A DNA stretch of 36,716 nucleotides from Candidatus Margulisiibacteriota bacterium (lineage in GTDB: Bacteria > Margulisbacteria > Riflemargulisbacteria > GWF2-35-9), in NCBI GenBank assembly GCA_028715625.1, contig JAQURL010000023.1, positions 1-36,716 of the forward strand, written 5' to 3'. Positions 23,670 to 31,264 of the stretch are shown here, piece after piece. The notes under the pieces are model-generated. The model saw only the letters and a program-made list of their open reading frames with translations, had not been told where the DNA came from and searched no databases. Within the stretch, counting starts at the first letter, position 1. Each line of letters begins with the position of its first letter. Both the position numbers and the translations under genes were made by a program.

Positions 23670-25106
23670 ATGAAAAATATCTTTAAATACAAATTAATAA
23701 TTATCACCCTGATAGCCTGCTCCCAGCTTTTTGCCCTCACCAGCAAAAGACCTGACGGGTCTTTACAAATGTATGTAGATACACCATTGGAAGGTCTGGT
23801 TATTTCCATTAACGGTTATATCGGGTTGGGCACTCTGTCACCACAGTCCAGACTGGATGTAATAGGTGACATAAAAGCATCCGGCAAAATTACTGCTGCT
23901 TCTCTTGTAGGTGACGGAGCTCTGCTGACCAATGTTTTCGCTGCCACAGCCAATAAACTTGCCAGCATGGCTATTTCTCAGTTTACTAATGACAGCGGCT
24001 ATCTTACAACAGAATCCGATCCATCGGTCCAATCCTATGCTAAAACCAAAGCTGAGAATCAACTTTCAGTTGGCACAGCGAACGTCGCGCTCACTGCTCA
24101 GAGCTCAGGAATCAGTGTTTTGGCCAATTCAGCACTGACAGCAAATTATTCTGCAAACTCCGCATTACTGGGTAATAAAACTGAAGCGGCCCTTAATGTT
24201 AATAGTGCCTTAACTGCGACTACAGCCAATAAACTTGCCAGCATGGCTATTTCCCAATTTACCAATGACAGCAGCTATCTTATAGCCGAATCTGACCCAT
24301 CTGTCCAATCCTATGCCAAAACCAAGGCTGAAAACCAGCTAAATGTTGCCACAGCCCTGACAGCTGTTACAGCTAATTATGCCGGCAATACAGCACTTCT
24401 TGGCGGCAAAACTGAGGCAGCTCTAAATGTCGCAACTGCAGTAACTGCTACTACCGCCAATTACGCAATCGCTGCAGGTTCAGCCATTAACGCGCAGAAT
24501 GCTAATAATGCCTCATTATTAGGCGGCAAAACTGAAACTGCTCTGAACGTTAACAGTGCTCTGACATCAGCAACCGCAAATTATGCTTCTAACTCGGGTT
24601 TATTGAGTAATAAAACTGAATCAGCTTTAAACGTTAATAGCTCACTAACATCAACTACAGCCAACAAAGCTCTGGCCATGGATTCCTCAGGACTTACTGG
24701 TGCCGTAAATGTAAGTTCCACTGCACCTGCAGGCTCATTGGTGCTTACTTCTGCGGGAGCAACCGGTATAAAAACAGCAAACCCCAATAGCACTCTTGAT
24801 GTTAACGGATCACTGTCTGTAGCTTTAAGCATCAAAACTTCCAGCTATACTCTCACCGGATCAGACAGCATAGTGCTGGCTAATGCCGGCAACGGGCAAA
24901 TAACCATGACCCTGCCGACCGCAGCAGGTATAGACGGCAGATACTACACGATTAAGAAGATAGATACCGGCAAAAACAAAGTTGTCATTGCTACCAGCGC
25001 AGGACAATTGATAGACAAGGACAGCACCTATGTTTTAACCATGCAATATGAATATGTAACTCTGGTTAGTGATGGAAGCAACTGGGTGATCATAGGAAAT
25101 AATTAA
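23670..25106 (+). CDS. Secreted repeat protein, paralogue of the preceding gene
   Basis: A signal peptide (about residues 1-22, ending LFA) is followed by SKRPDGSLQMYVD and GYIGLGTLSPQSRLDVIGDI, the start of a head-like domain that is also present in the next gene. The body consists of two copies of a 40-residue ISQFTNDSGYL...KTKAENQL module and at least four units of the LLGGKTEAALNVNSALT type separated by TANYA segments. This short-period pattern suggests a beta-helical or trimeric stalk. The C-terminal domain (YTIKKIDTGKNKV, YEYVTLVSDGSNWVIIGNN) matches that of the previous protein. A GGAAAGGGG ribosome site is present. A surface fibre or adhesin is the likely role; the binding partner is unknown. 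Confidence 0.75.
   Translation: MKNIFKYKLIIITLIACSQLFALTSKRPDGSLQMYVDTPLEGLVISINGYIGLGTLSPQSRLDVIGDIKASGKITAASLVGDGALLTNVFAATANKLASMAISQFTNDSGYLTTESDPSVQSYAKTKAENQLSVGTANVALTAQSSGISVLANSALTANYSANSALLGNKTEAALNVNSALTATTANKLASMAISQFTNDSSYLIAESDPSVQSYAKTKAENQLNVATALTAVTANYAGNTALLGGKTEAALNVATAVTATTANYAIAAGSAINAQNANNASLLGGKTETALNVNSALTSATANYASNSGLLSNKTESALNVNSSLTSTTANKALAMDSSGLTGAVNVSSTAPAGSLVLTSAGATGIKTANPNSTLDVNGSLSVALSIKTSSYTLTGSDSIVLANAGNGQITMTLPTAAGIDGRYYTIKKIDTGKNKVVIATSAGQLIDKDSTYVLTMQYEYVTLVSDGSNWVIIGNN
23946..24064 (+). repeat. 119-bp coding module, copy 2
   Basis: It encodes the TANKLASMAISQFTNDSGYL and TTESDPSVQSYAKTKAENQL halves. Copy 3 lies 276 bases further on and differs mostly at synonymous positions. 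Confidence 0.8.
24222..24340 (+). repeat. 119-bp coding module, copy 3
   Basis: It is closely similar to copy 2 and has the same length. The differences are mainly third-position changes such as TCTCAGTTT against TCCCAATTT, so the protein unit is conserved while the DNA has drifted. Confidence 0.8.
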
Positions 25107-25107
25107 G

Positions 25108-25818
25108 ATGAAAAACTCATCCCCAACCCTTCTCTTACAAAGAGAAGGGAGTATTTCTCTTACAAAACGATCCCCCTCTCTCTTTAAGAGAGGGGCCAGG
25201 GGTGAGTTCATCCTCATCCTTCTTATCATTACCACACTCTCCTTCCCGATAATGCGTAAATTACCGGATGGGAATGTAAAAATTTACTCCGATTCCGAAA
25301 TTGGCGGGATCACCATCTCGCAGAATGATTTTGTCGGTATCGGCACAAATAATCCGCAGCACAAACTGGATATAATCGGCACTGTCAATGCTACAAATTT
25401 TGAAGGAAACGGATCAGGACTAACAAATATTACAACTGAAACTGCTAATCATCTGTCTAACAACAATATATCACAATTCGTCAACGATTCAGGGTATATA
25501 GACAATATTACTCTTATTCCCGGCCCAGCTCAAAATATCAACAACAATGATACGATCAGCGTAGGCAATTATAATTATAAAATCGTTAATGGAAACAATA
25601 ACAATGTTAATTCTAACACTTATACTCCTATCCAGGATGGTCTCTATGACGGTCAGCTATTGATCATAGTGGGCGGGAATAATAATACTGTTAATATTAA
25701 AGATAGCGGCAATACGATGCTGAAAGGTATGGCTTCTATCAAGCTGGGGCAGACGTTAACGGTAATATGGGTACAACCTCTGGGTAAATGGGTGGAAACT
25801 AGTCGTTCTATCAACTGA
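25108..25818 (+). CDS. Short secreted repeat-family protein with a repeat-derived N-terminus
   Basis: From residue 34 the product reads FILILLIITTLSFPIMRKLP followed by DGNVKIYSD, IGGITISQNDFVGIGTNNPQ and HKLDIIGTVNATNF, matching the head domain of the preceding paralogue (RPDGSLQMYVD, GLGTLSPQ, RLDVIGDI). It also keeps one ISQFVNDSGYI unit, then has a distinct Asn-rich C-terminus instead of the shared YTIKK domain. The first 33 residues, including basic KRSPSLFKRGARGEF, are translated from a 95-bp palindromic intergenic element (25114-25208). Together with the hydrophobic stretch these residues can still work as a signal peptide. No other ATG precedes the hydrophobic segment. It starts one base after the stop of the previous gene and is probably cotranscribed. 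Confidence 0.7.
   Translation: MKNSSPTLLLQREGSISLTKRSPSLFKRGARGEFILILLIITTLSFPIMRKLPDGNVKIYSDSEIGGITISQNDFVGIGTNNPQHKLDIIGTVNATNFEGNGSGLTNITTETANHLSNNNISQFVNDSGYIDNITLIPGPAQNINNNDTISVGNYNYKIVNGNNNNVNSNTYTPIQDGLYDGQLLIIVGGNNNTVNIKDSGNTMLKGMASIKLGQTLTVIWVQPLGKWVETSRSIN
25114..25208. repeat. 95-bp palindromic element inside a gene start
   Basis: The outer arms AACTCATCCCC (25114-25124) and GGGGTGAGTT (25199-25208) are inverted. Inside are two hairpins: CCCTTCTCTT paired with AAGAGAAGGG, and CCCCTCTCT paired with AGAGAGGGG. This organisation and sequence type are typical of intergenic palindromes scattered in bacterial genomes. Here it forms codons 3-34 of a secreted protein gene. Confidence 0.75.
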
Positions 25819-25849
25819 TATTTTAACCAAACTTTACGGCAGTAAACCC

Positions 25850-25877
25850 TTGCGCTTTATAGGCAAAGCGTTATACT
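25850..25877 (+). promoter_or_regulatory. Possible promoter of the 125-aa gene
   Basis: TTGCGC (25850-25855) and TATACT (25872-25877) are spaced by 16 bases. A hairpin CGCTTT/AAAGCG (25853-25870) covers the spacer, so the same stretch might instead act as a weak terminator of the upstream operon. Transcription would start near 25884 and give a leader of about 50 bases with AAGGAG before the ATG. Confidence 0.35.
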
Positions 25878-25937
25878 ACTATGCGAAACTAAAATTGACG
25901 CAAAAAGCGTATTTTAAACAAGTCTAAGGAGAATATA

Positions 25938-26315
25938 ATGGAATGTCATGAGATCGCCGACCGCAGCGCTGTTAGCATAAAACCCAAACAACCTTTTGCT
26001 GATTGGCTTAACAAAATTTTTCCTGATGAAAAACAATTTACACTGAAAGAACTGTTATACAGTGTGAATAGTTCTGTTTACCTGATCCCGCCAGCTGATA
26101 CTCCCGAAGAAGTTGAAGAATACCTGGCTGCGATATTTGATAGTATTTTCAGTAATGAACTCATTACCTGGGTCACAGTAGATTCATTATGGCCGCAAAA
26201 CAGGACCTTTGAGCTCTTTAAATCCTGGTTCAGCTGGGATATTGCCCCTATTATTTTTGATTTGGCAGAGGAACATGTACATGATGAGGACTGTGATTGC
26301 GGCTCAGAACACTAA
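25938..26315 (+). CDS. Unknown acidic protein with a His/Cys tail, 125 aa
   Basis: AAGGAG lies about seven bases before the ATG. The soluble 125-residue product is acidic, has several Trp and Phe residues and a PPADTPEEVEEYL helix. It ends in EEHVHDEDCDCGSEH, a tail with three His and two Cys residues that could bind a metal; similar tails occur in metallochaperones and in proteins that hold zinc or nickel. I do not recognise the family. It stands alone, with its own likely promoter upstream and the fluoride-controlled gene downstream. The metal-binding idea is inference. Confidence 0.7.
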   Translation: MECHEIADRSAVSIKPKQPFADWLNKIFPDEKQFTLKELLYSVNSSVYLIPPADTPEEVEEYLAAIFDSIFSNELITWVTVDSLWPQNRTFELFKSWFSWDIAPIIFDLAEEHVHDEDCDCGSEH

Positions 26316-26331
26316 TTTTTTAACAATCATT

Positions 26332-26360
26332 TTGACCTGCTGTCTATATTTATATATAAT
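26332..26360 (+). promoter_or_regulatory. Sigma-70 promoter of the fluoride-riboswitch transcript
   Basis: TTGACC (26332-26337) and a perfect TATAAT (26355-26360) are separated by 17 bases. The predicted start, near 26367, coincides with the first base of the riboswitch aptamer, so promoter and aptamer fit each other. It is the best promoter match in the window. Confidence 0.85.
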
Positions 26361-26365
26361 ATAAA

Positions 26366-26444
26366 GTGGTGATGGAGTCCGCCTTCAACCGCCTTCATTA
26401 AATTATGAATGCTGATGACTCCTACTTATAGCTATGGTAGGAGT
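26366..26444 (+). promoter_or_regulatory. Fluoride riboswitch (crcB motif) with translational switch
   Basis: The aptamer shows the crcB consensus: GGTGATGGAGTCCGCC, a P2 stem TTCAT/ATGAA, and GCTGATGACTCCTAC. GGTG pairs with CGCC, and GGAGTC (26374-26379) pairs with GACTCC (26417-26422). The expression platform is a second helix: ACTCCTAC (26418-26425) can pair perfectly with GTAGGAGT (26437-26444), which contains the ribosome site AGGAG of the antiporter gene, ten bases before its ATG. With fluoride bound, the aptamer holds GACTCC and frees the ribosome site; without it the site is masked. It is therefore an ON switch acting on translation. Confidence 0.92.
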
Positions 26445-26453
26445 TGATAAAAA

Positions 26454-27608
26454 ATGCAACCGGACATAATACCCTTAATTGTTATACTGCTTATTTTTGT
26501 TTCCAGTATTCTAGCCGCATATTTAAAATTATCTGTTGCCATCATTGAAATAATATTGGGCGCGGCTGCAGGAATTCTCGGGTTACGTCCGGAAGAATGG
26601 ATGATTTTCCTGGCTACCTATGGCGGGATTCTCTTAACCTTTCTAGCCGGGACTGAAATCGATACCACCCTGCTGAAAAAAAATTTTAAAGTGTGTTTTA
26701 TTATTGGATTCTTTTCCTTTATTATTCCCTTTATCGGCTGTTTTTCTTTTGCATATTTTTTCCTGCATTGGAATACCGCGTCCTCACTGATCACAGGGAT
26801 TGCACTTTCGGAAACATCCCTGGCCGTTGTTTATTCTGTTCTAATTGAAATGGGGCTTTCCAACACCTATATAGGAAATATTTTAATGGCCACTACCTTT
26901 GTAACCAATATGTTTGTGGCCCTGAGCCTGAGCATAATATTTATCAAGCCGACATTATTTACTTTAATATTTTTTATAATAGCGGTTTTGGTAATTTTTC
27001 TGGCATACAAATATTCTGACAAACTGTTTAAAAATAAAATTATAAAAAACAAGGTAATCGAACCTGAAATAAAATATATTTTTTTGCTATTAATGATTTT
27101 TATATATTTTGCCAAACTTGGAGATTCACACGCAATTTTGCCGGCCTTTCTGCTGGGGCTGTTCATGTCCGGTCATTTTTCACGTACCAAAGATGAAAGA
27201 GTAGTAATGGTCAGACTGCGTACCGTAGCATATGCCTTTATTACTCCTCTTTTCTTTATAGTAGGAGGTTTGAGGATTTCATTGCCCATGATAATTTCCT
27301 CTTTTTCTCTTTTTGCTATTTTCTTTTTAATTAAAATAATAACAAAATTTGCCGGCGTGTATTATTTCGCGAAAAAATATATCCCTTCAGGCAATATGTA
27401 TGTTACTCTGCTGATGAGCACTGGACTGACTTTTGGAACTATAGCCAGCATATTCGGTCTGCAATCCGGATTAATAGATCAGGCTCAATATTCAATACTT
27501 ATAGGTGTAATGGTAACCAGCGCAATTATCCCTACTTTTATCGCGCAGCGCTGGTTCGCCCCAAAAGAGGAAGAAGATATGCTGGATATTCCTCAACCGG
27601 AAAATTAA
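26454..27608 (+). CDS. CPA2-type cation/proton antiporter under fluoride control
   Basis: The 384-residue protein is almost entirely hydrophobic, with about 11-12 membrane helices, and follows the monovalent cation:proton antiporter-2 (KefB/NapA-like) pattern: LAAYLKLSVAIIEIILG, GGILLTFLAGTEID, and a core helix GIALSETSLAVVYSVL. That core has SETS where many relatives have an Asp pair. A C-terminal PKEEEDMLD tail is cytoplasmic. Fluoride riboswitches are known to control CrcB/Fluc channels, CLC-F exchangers and Na+/H+ antiporter-type genes, so this protein probably helps survive fluoride, by exporting it or by correcting ion balance. The ribosome site AGGAG is part of the riboswitch hairpin. 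Ion specificity cannot be read from the sequence. Confidence 0.88.
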   Translation: MQPDIIPLIVILLIFVSSILAAYLKLSVAIIEIILGAAAGILGLRPEEWMIFLATYGGILLTFLAGTEIDTTLLKKNFKVCFIIGFFSFIIPFIGCFSFAYFFLHWNTASSLITGIALSETSLAVVYSVLIEMGLSNTYIGNILMATTFVTNMFVALSLSIIFIKPTLFTLIFFIIAVLVIFLAYKYSDKLFKNKIIKNKVIEPEIKYIFLLLMIFIYFAKLGDSHAILPAFLLGLFMSGHFSRTKDERVVMVRLRTVAYAFITPLFFIVGGLRISLPMIISSFSLFAIFFLIKIITKFAGVYYFAKKYIPSGNMYVTLLMSTGLTFGTIASIFGLQSGLIDQAQYSILIGVMVTSAIIPTFIAQRWFAPKEEEDMLDIPQPEN

Positions 27609-28714
27609 GCGTAATGATAAACGCCTTTATATCCTTGTTTGGAAAAAACAATTTGCCATAGATGGATATTACGGGCCCGGAACGCTCCGGCGCAAGTGAG
27701 CAGATAATAACGCCACATACGATAAAAAGTATCGGAATAATGTTCCTTAAGTTTTGGCCAGTTCTTTTCAAAGTTCTTATCCCAGGCCATTAATGTCTGA
27801 TCATAATATGCCCCAAAATTCTGCCAGTCTTCCATTACCAGGACTTTTTCGCTGGCTTTCGCTATCCATTGTATAGATGGCAACATGCCATTACGAAAAA
27901 TATATTTTTCCAACCAGGGTTCGCCTCTGGTTTTGGAATCGTTACCGCCAATTGTATGCAATAGAAAAAGGCCATCATCCTTAAGCAGTCGGCGTACGAT
28001 CTTCATATAGGTAGAGTAATTTTTGTATCCTACATGCTCGAACATACCTACGGAAACTATAGCATCAAATTGCCCTTCCAATTTCCGGTAGTCCTGAAGT
28101 TTGATCTCGACAGGCAAACCATTACAATTTTCACGGGCAAGCTGAGCCTGTTCTTTGGATATGGTTATCCCGACTACATTCACGTTATAATTTTCGGCCA
28201 TATATTTAGCCAGTCCTCCCCAGCCGCATCCGATGTCCAGAACTTTCATCCCCGGTTGCAATTTAAGCTTGCGGCATATCAGCTCCAACTTGGCTTCCTG
28301 TGCCTTTTCCAGTGTCCTTGCATCCTTCCAGTAAGCACAACTATATATCATGCGCTTGTCCAGCATATTCTCAAACAGGTCATTACCCAGATCATAATGC
28401 AATTGTCCAACCTGAAAGGCACGTTTGCTGCTTTGATAATTCCATAAACGCCCCCAAAGCATATAAAGGGCTATATGGATGTTTTTGATCTGATTATTTA
28501 TTCGATCCTTTAGAAAAAGATAAGTTAACTTATCCAGTTTCTGGCAGTCCCAAATTCCCTGGATATAAGATTCGCCCAGCCCTAAAGTGCCTCTGGACAA
28601 AGCAGTAACAAAATTTCGTTTATCATGGATTTGTATATCCCAGGGACGTTTACCGTCTATCTTTATATCCCGTGGGGCTAAAATTGTCTGTAATTCTTGT
28701 GTTCCGGTAGCCAT
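27605..28714 (-). CDS. cfa: Cyclopropane-fatty-acyl-phospholipid synthase
   Basis: The 369-residue protein has the Cfa layout: an N-terminal lipid-binding domain (about 1-95) with GLGESYIQGIWD, then a SAM-dependent methyltransferase fold with VLDIGCGWGGLA (158-169). The conserved active-site positions are visible: Cys126 in YSCAYW, Glu226 in GMFEHVG, His253 in LHTIGGN and Tyr304 in GAYYDQT. It adds a methylene bridge to unsaturated phospholipid chains at the membrane, often in stationary phase or under acid stress. GGGGTGAG lies close before the ATG. It follows the 67-residue gene after 29 bases and is probably cotranscribed with it. Its 3' end overlaps the convergent antiporter gene by four bases. 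Confidence 0.95.
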   Translation of the reverse strand: MATGTQELQTILAPRDIKIDGKRPWDIQIHDKRNFVTALSRGTLGLGESYIQGIWDCQKLDKLTYLFLKDRINNQIKNIHIALYMLWGRLWNYQSSKRAFQVGQLHYDLGNDLFENMLDKRMIYSCAYWKDARTLEKAQEAKLELICRKLKLQPGMKVLDIGCGWGGLAKYMAENYNVNVVGITISKEQAQLARENCNGLPVEIKLQDYRKLEGQFDAIVSVGMFEHVGYKNYSTYMKIVRRLLKDDGLFLLHTIGGNDSKTRGEPWLEKYIFRNGMLPSIQWIAKASEKVLVMEDWQNFGAYYDQTLMAWDKNFEKNWPKLKEHYSDTFYRMWRYYLLTCAGAFRARNIHLWQIVFSKQGYKGVYHYA

Positions 28715-28743
28715 TGCTCACCCCATTACATCTGCTAAATTTA

Positions 28744-28947
28744 TCACTCTACGTAAAGATAGTCCAGCGTATCGGAATCCTCTGTGCAGGAAAATCTTTT
28801 TTTAAATACCGGAAAAAAAATTACATTATCAAATTTTGTTGCCGGATCCATAAAATGATAAATATTCCATTCCTTATCTTTGATAGAATTTTCAAGAATC
28901 TGTTCTGTCTTGACACCCTCTGTTAAAATCGCAACTTTTGTTCTCAT
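28744..28947 (-). CDS. Small unknown protein, 67 aa
   Basis: A strong ribosome site, GGAGG, lies seven bases before the ATG. The product begins MRTKVAILTEGVKTEQILEN and ends DTLDYLYVE, with no signal peptide or membrane segment. The first strand-loop-helix looks like the start of a small alpha/beta (Rossmann- or DJ-1-like) unit, but it is too short for a full domain. It is the first gene of a two-gene transcript with cfa. Function unknown. Confidence 0.65.
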   Translation of the reverse strand: MRTKVAILTEGVKTEQILENSIKDKEWNIYHFMDPATKFDNVIFFPVFKKRFSCTEDSDTLDYLYVE

Positions 28948-29086
28948 AATATTCCCTCCTTTTTGTTACACTTTCATTTTTTTTATAAAAGTATAACTTC
29001 TGTACTTAATCTTGGTATAGGACGTGTTGCTATATATAATTGACTATTTTCTACCATGCCCAAGTATTACTTTGAGTTTTTAAAGA

Positions 29087-31120
29087 TTAAATCAGGGAAA
29101 AAACTTTTCTGTTTTTTAGTTTGTCAAAATAGATTACATAGCCCAGGGCGATATCAAAATGCGCCTGCGCCCAGGTACGATGATAGTGGTATTTAGGTAT
29201 TGGATTTTCTTTGGTATATGGACCTTTAGGAGGAATATCTTTTGCTGAAAATCCCGGACGAAAATCAAGAAAATTACTGGAAGGTGTAACATAACTGCCG
29301 TTAGCTAGCTTCTTTACAAGACCCTTGGGCAGTACTGAGTTTGTCCATGCCTGGGAGTAATCCGGACGATATTCCAGCGGAGCAATACCGACACCATCAT
29401 AATATTTTTTCCACATACGAGTTAACATTTTTTTTGCAAGCATTGTCGTATGCGTTTTTTGATGTATCCATTTCTGGTTCCCTTCGTCCCAAAACATAAA
29501 TGTCATGGCTAAAAGGGATACGCAAGCAACATCTGAATTATAACCAACAACCTTTGCGCTAAGGTTTAGTGTTTCAGGGGAGCCAGACCATTCCAGGGTT
29601 GACGGAACTAAAACATCTCTGTTAAAAAATGACATTTTAAGATTATTCTTAGCCCAGGGTATCCAGCGCGACAGGATAGCGTAAGCTGTTCTATCACCAC
29701 TTTCATAATAATACTCGGCTACTCTTTCCATTAAAAAGAACTGCCAGCCGGCCCATACATTACTCGGGGGATCATTGTACATCGGAGCCTGGTTGTAGCG
29801 CATACCATAAAAAAACCCTCTGGGTTTATCATAATCATTAATAACACCTCCGCCAACTACACCTTCCTTGCTTTGTACCCAGGAAATTAATTCCAGTTGT
29901 CTTTCCAGAGATTTTCTCCAGGTATTTACTCCCAGACGATCCAGGTAATAAGCTGCCAGAGGATTTTGGTATCCGGAATGAGCTTCGTTGTAGCCAATCC
30001 TCCAGCTCCACTTCCTGTTATATCCATATCCAATGCCGCCACCCCAACCTGCTACCCAGGAAACCAGATAGTGAGCGCTATTTGCACCTTTCCCGCGCTT
30101 CCATCCTTCACCAATCTCATGGAAATATTTATCAAACAATGCGTAACGAATAAAATCTCCCATTTTTTTGGTTCGTTCGATGTAAGGTTTTATATCTATT
30201 TTTTGATTTTTTGCGAAAATGCTGGCCCAGTACATTGACTGCACTACCCTCATTTCGGCATCAGGAGCGCTTATGTATCTCCACTGGGGCTGACTGTCTG
30301 TAACGTATGTATCATTATACCCATATAAACCTCTGCCATGAATATCATAGCTGGGATGAGGAATAGATTTCCAGATAGACTCATTTCTGCCTCGTTCGAA
30401 CAACTTTATTTTGACAGCTTTTGTAGTTCCCTTTTTAGCAAAACCGAACCAGTTGTCCGGGTCTAACATCCAGTGCATCAAATATGGATATCTGCCATAT
30501 TTTTTAGTTAACTCTGTGTATAAGGGGTCAATACCTGGTTTTTTTGAATAGTCTATACGAGCCGGATACTTATGAATATCGTCAAAAAAGGGTACAAAGG
30601 CTGCGGGGTATCCCCAATTATATCTTTCTAAATTGGGCTGTTCTTTTTTGGTTGGAATATACTGGTCCTCAATTATTGCCCAGGTTTTATGGAAATCTTT
30701 CCAGTCACCTGTTAAACCGGCATGGATAGTATTCATCCAGAGTATACTGCTTATTCCTTCTGAAGTGGAGACGTGGCCATGGTCAACCGCCTCTACAATA
30801 AAAGGCTCCACACTATGATAAGGTAGCAGATTTTTGGCAAAATAGCCGTTTTTCGGATCGTAAATATCTTTGTAAAGTTCATTGTGAGCTTTACGAAAAT
30901 TTATATTTGGTTCCCAGGCAATAAATAAAGCAATAGCTAATAAAATTAATAAAAAAATTATCAGACCTGCCCTCTTCTTCTTTTTCTTTTCCGTTATATT
31001 ATGAGCTCGTAGTTTTATTCCATCTTTGAGAACAATTGTGCTTGGCGTTAAGATAATTTTTTTCTTTATCCTGGCAGGTGATATTGTAGTCCTTTTGGTT
31101 AAATGTTTTCTGGTTGCCAT
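29087..31120 (-). CDS. Membrane-anchored glycoside hydrolase family 48 enzyme
   Basis: From residue 75 to the end the protein follows GH48: YKDIYDPKNGYF, PYHSVEPFIVEAVDHGHVST, SEG, GLTGDWKDFHKTW, YPARIDYSKKPGIDPL, MHWMLDPDNWFGF, IPHPSYD and YISAPDAEMRVVQ. Glu110 and Glu121 have the same spacing as Glu44 and Glu55 of Clostridium CelF, where Glu55 is the proton donor. The domain of about 600 residues is full length. GH48 enzymes are processive, reducing-end cellobiohydrolases, some acting on chitin. Instead of a cleavable signal, CBM or dockerin, the N-terminus has 50 very basic residues and one membrane helix (51-68), so it is probably held in the inner membrane facing outwards. GGAGA lies 11 bases before the ATG. 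Confidence 0.92.
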   Translation of the reverse strand: MATRKHLTKRTTISPARIKKKIILTPSTIVLKDGIKLRAHNITEKKKKKRAGLIIFLLILLAIALFIAWEPNINFRKAHNELYKDIYDPKNGYFAKNLLPYHSVEPFIVEAVDHGHVSTSEGISSILWMNTIHAGLTGDWKDFHKTWAIIEDQYIPTKKEQPNLERYNWGYPAAFVPFFDDIHKYPARIDYSKKPGIDPLYTELTKKYGRYPYLMHWMLDPDNWFGFAKKGTTKAVKIKLFERGRNESIWKSIPHPSYDIHGRGLYGYNDTYVTDSQPQWRYISAPDAEMRVVQSMYWASIFAKNQKIDIKPYIERTKKMGDFIRYALFDKYFHEIGEGWKRGKGANSAHYLVSWVAGWGGGIGYGYNRKWSWRIGYNEAHSGYQNPLAAYYLDRLGVNTWRKSLERQLELISWVQSKEGVVGGGVINDYDKPRGFFYGMRYNQAPMYNDPPSNVWAGWQFFLMERVAEYYYESGDRTAYAILSRWIPWAKNNLKMSFFNRDVLVPSTLEWSGSPETLNLSAKVVGYNSDVACVSLLAMTFMFWDEGNQKWIHQKTHTTMLAKKMLTRMWKKYYDGVGIAPLEYRPDYSQAWTNSVLPKGLVKKLANGSYVTPSSNFLDFRPGFSAKDIPPKGPYTKENPIPKYHYHRTWAQAHFDIALGYVIYFDKLKNRKVFSLI

Positions 31121-31264
31121 CTTTATTAATTCTCCATGATAATGATTTGTTAAGAAGTCTATGCTTTTTTGAACATAAAAAACAGGATGTTATTCTTTAT
31201 ACCGTTGACTATTATCTACTATTTAAAAATTTGCAGAGATTTGACAGTAAATCCCGGGTTTTCA

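Noticed and set aside
22084-25818. Prophage tail-fibre region
   Set aside because: The modules resemble phage fibres, but each protein has a signal peptide and no phage structural, packaging or integrase gene is nearby.
29040-31219. Near-identical TTGACTATTTTCTAC and TTGACTATTATCTAC on both sides of the GH48 gene as insertion footprints
   Set aside because: The 15-mers are AT-rich, not at matching distances from the gene ends, and no transposase is present; similar simple sequences occur in other gaps.
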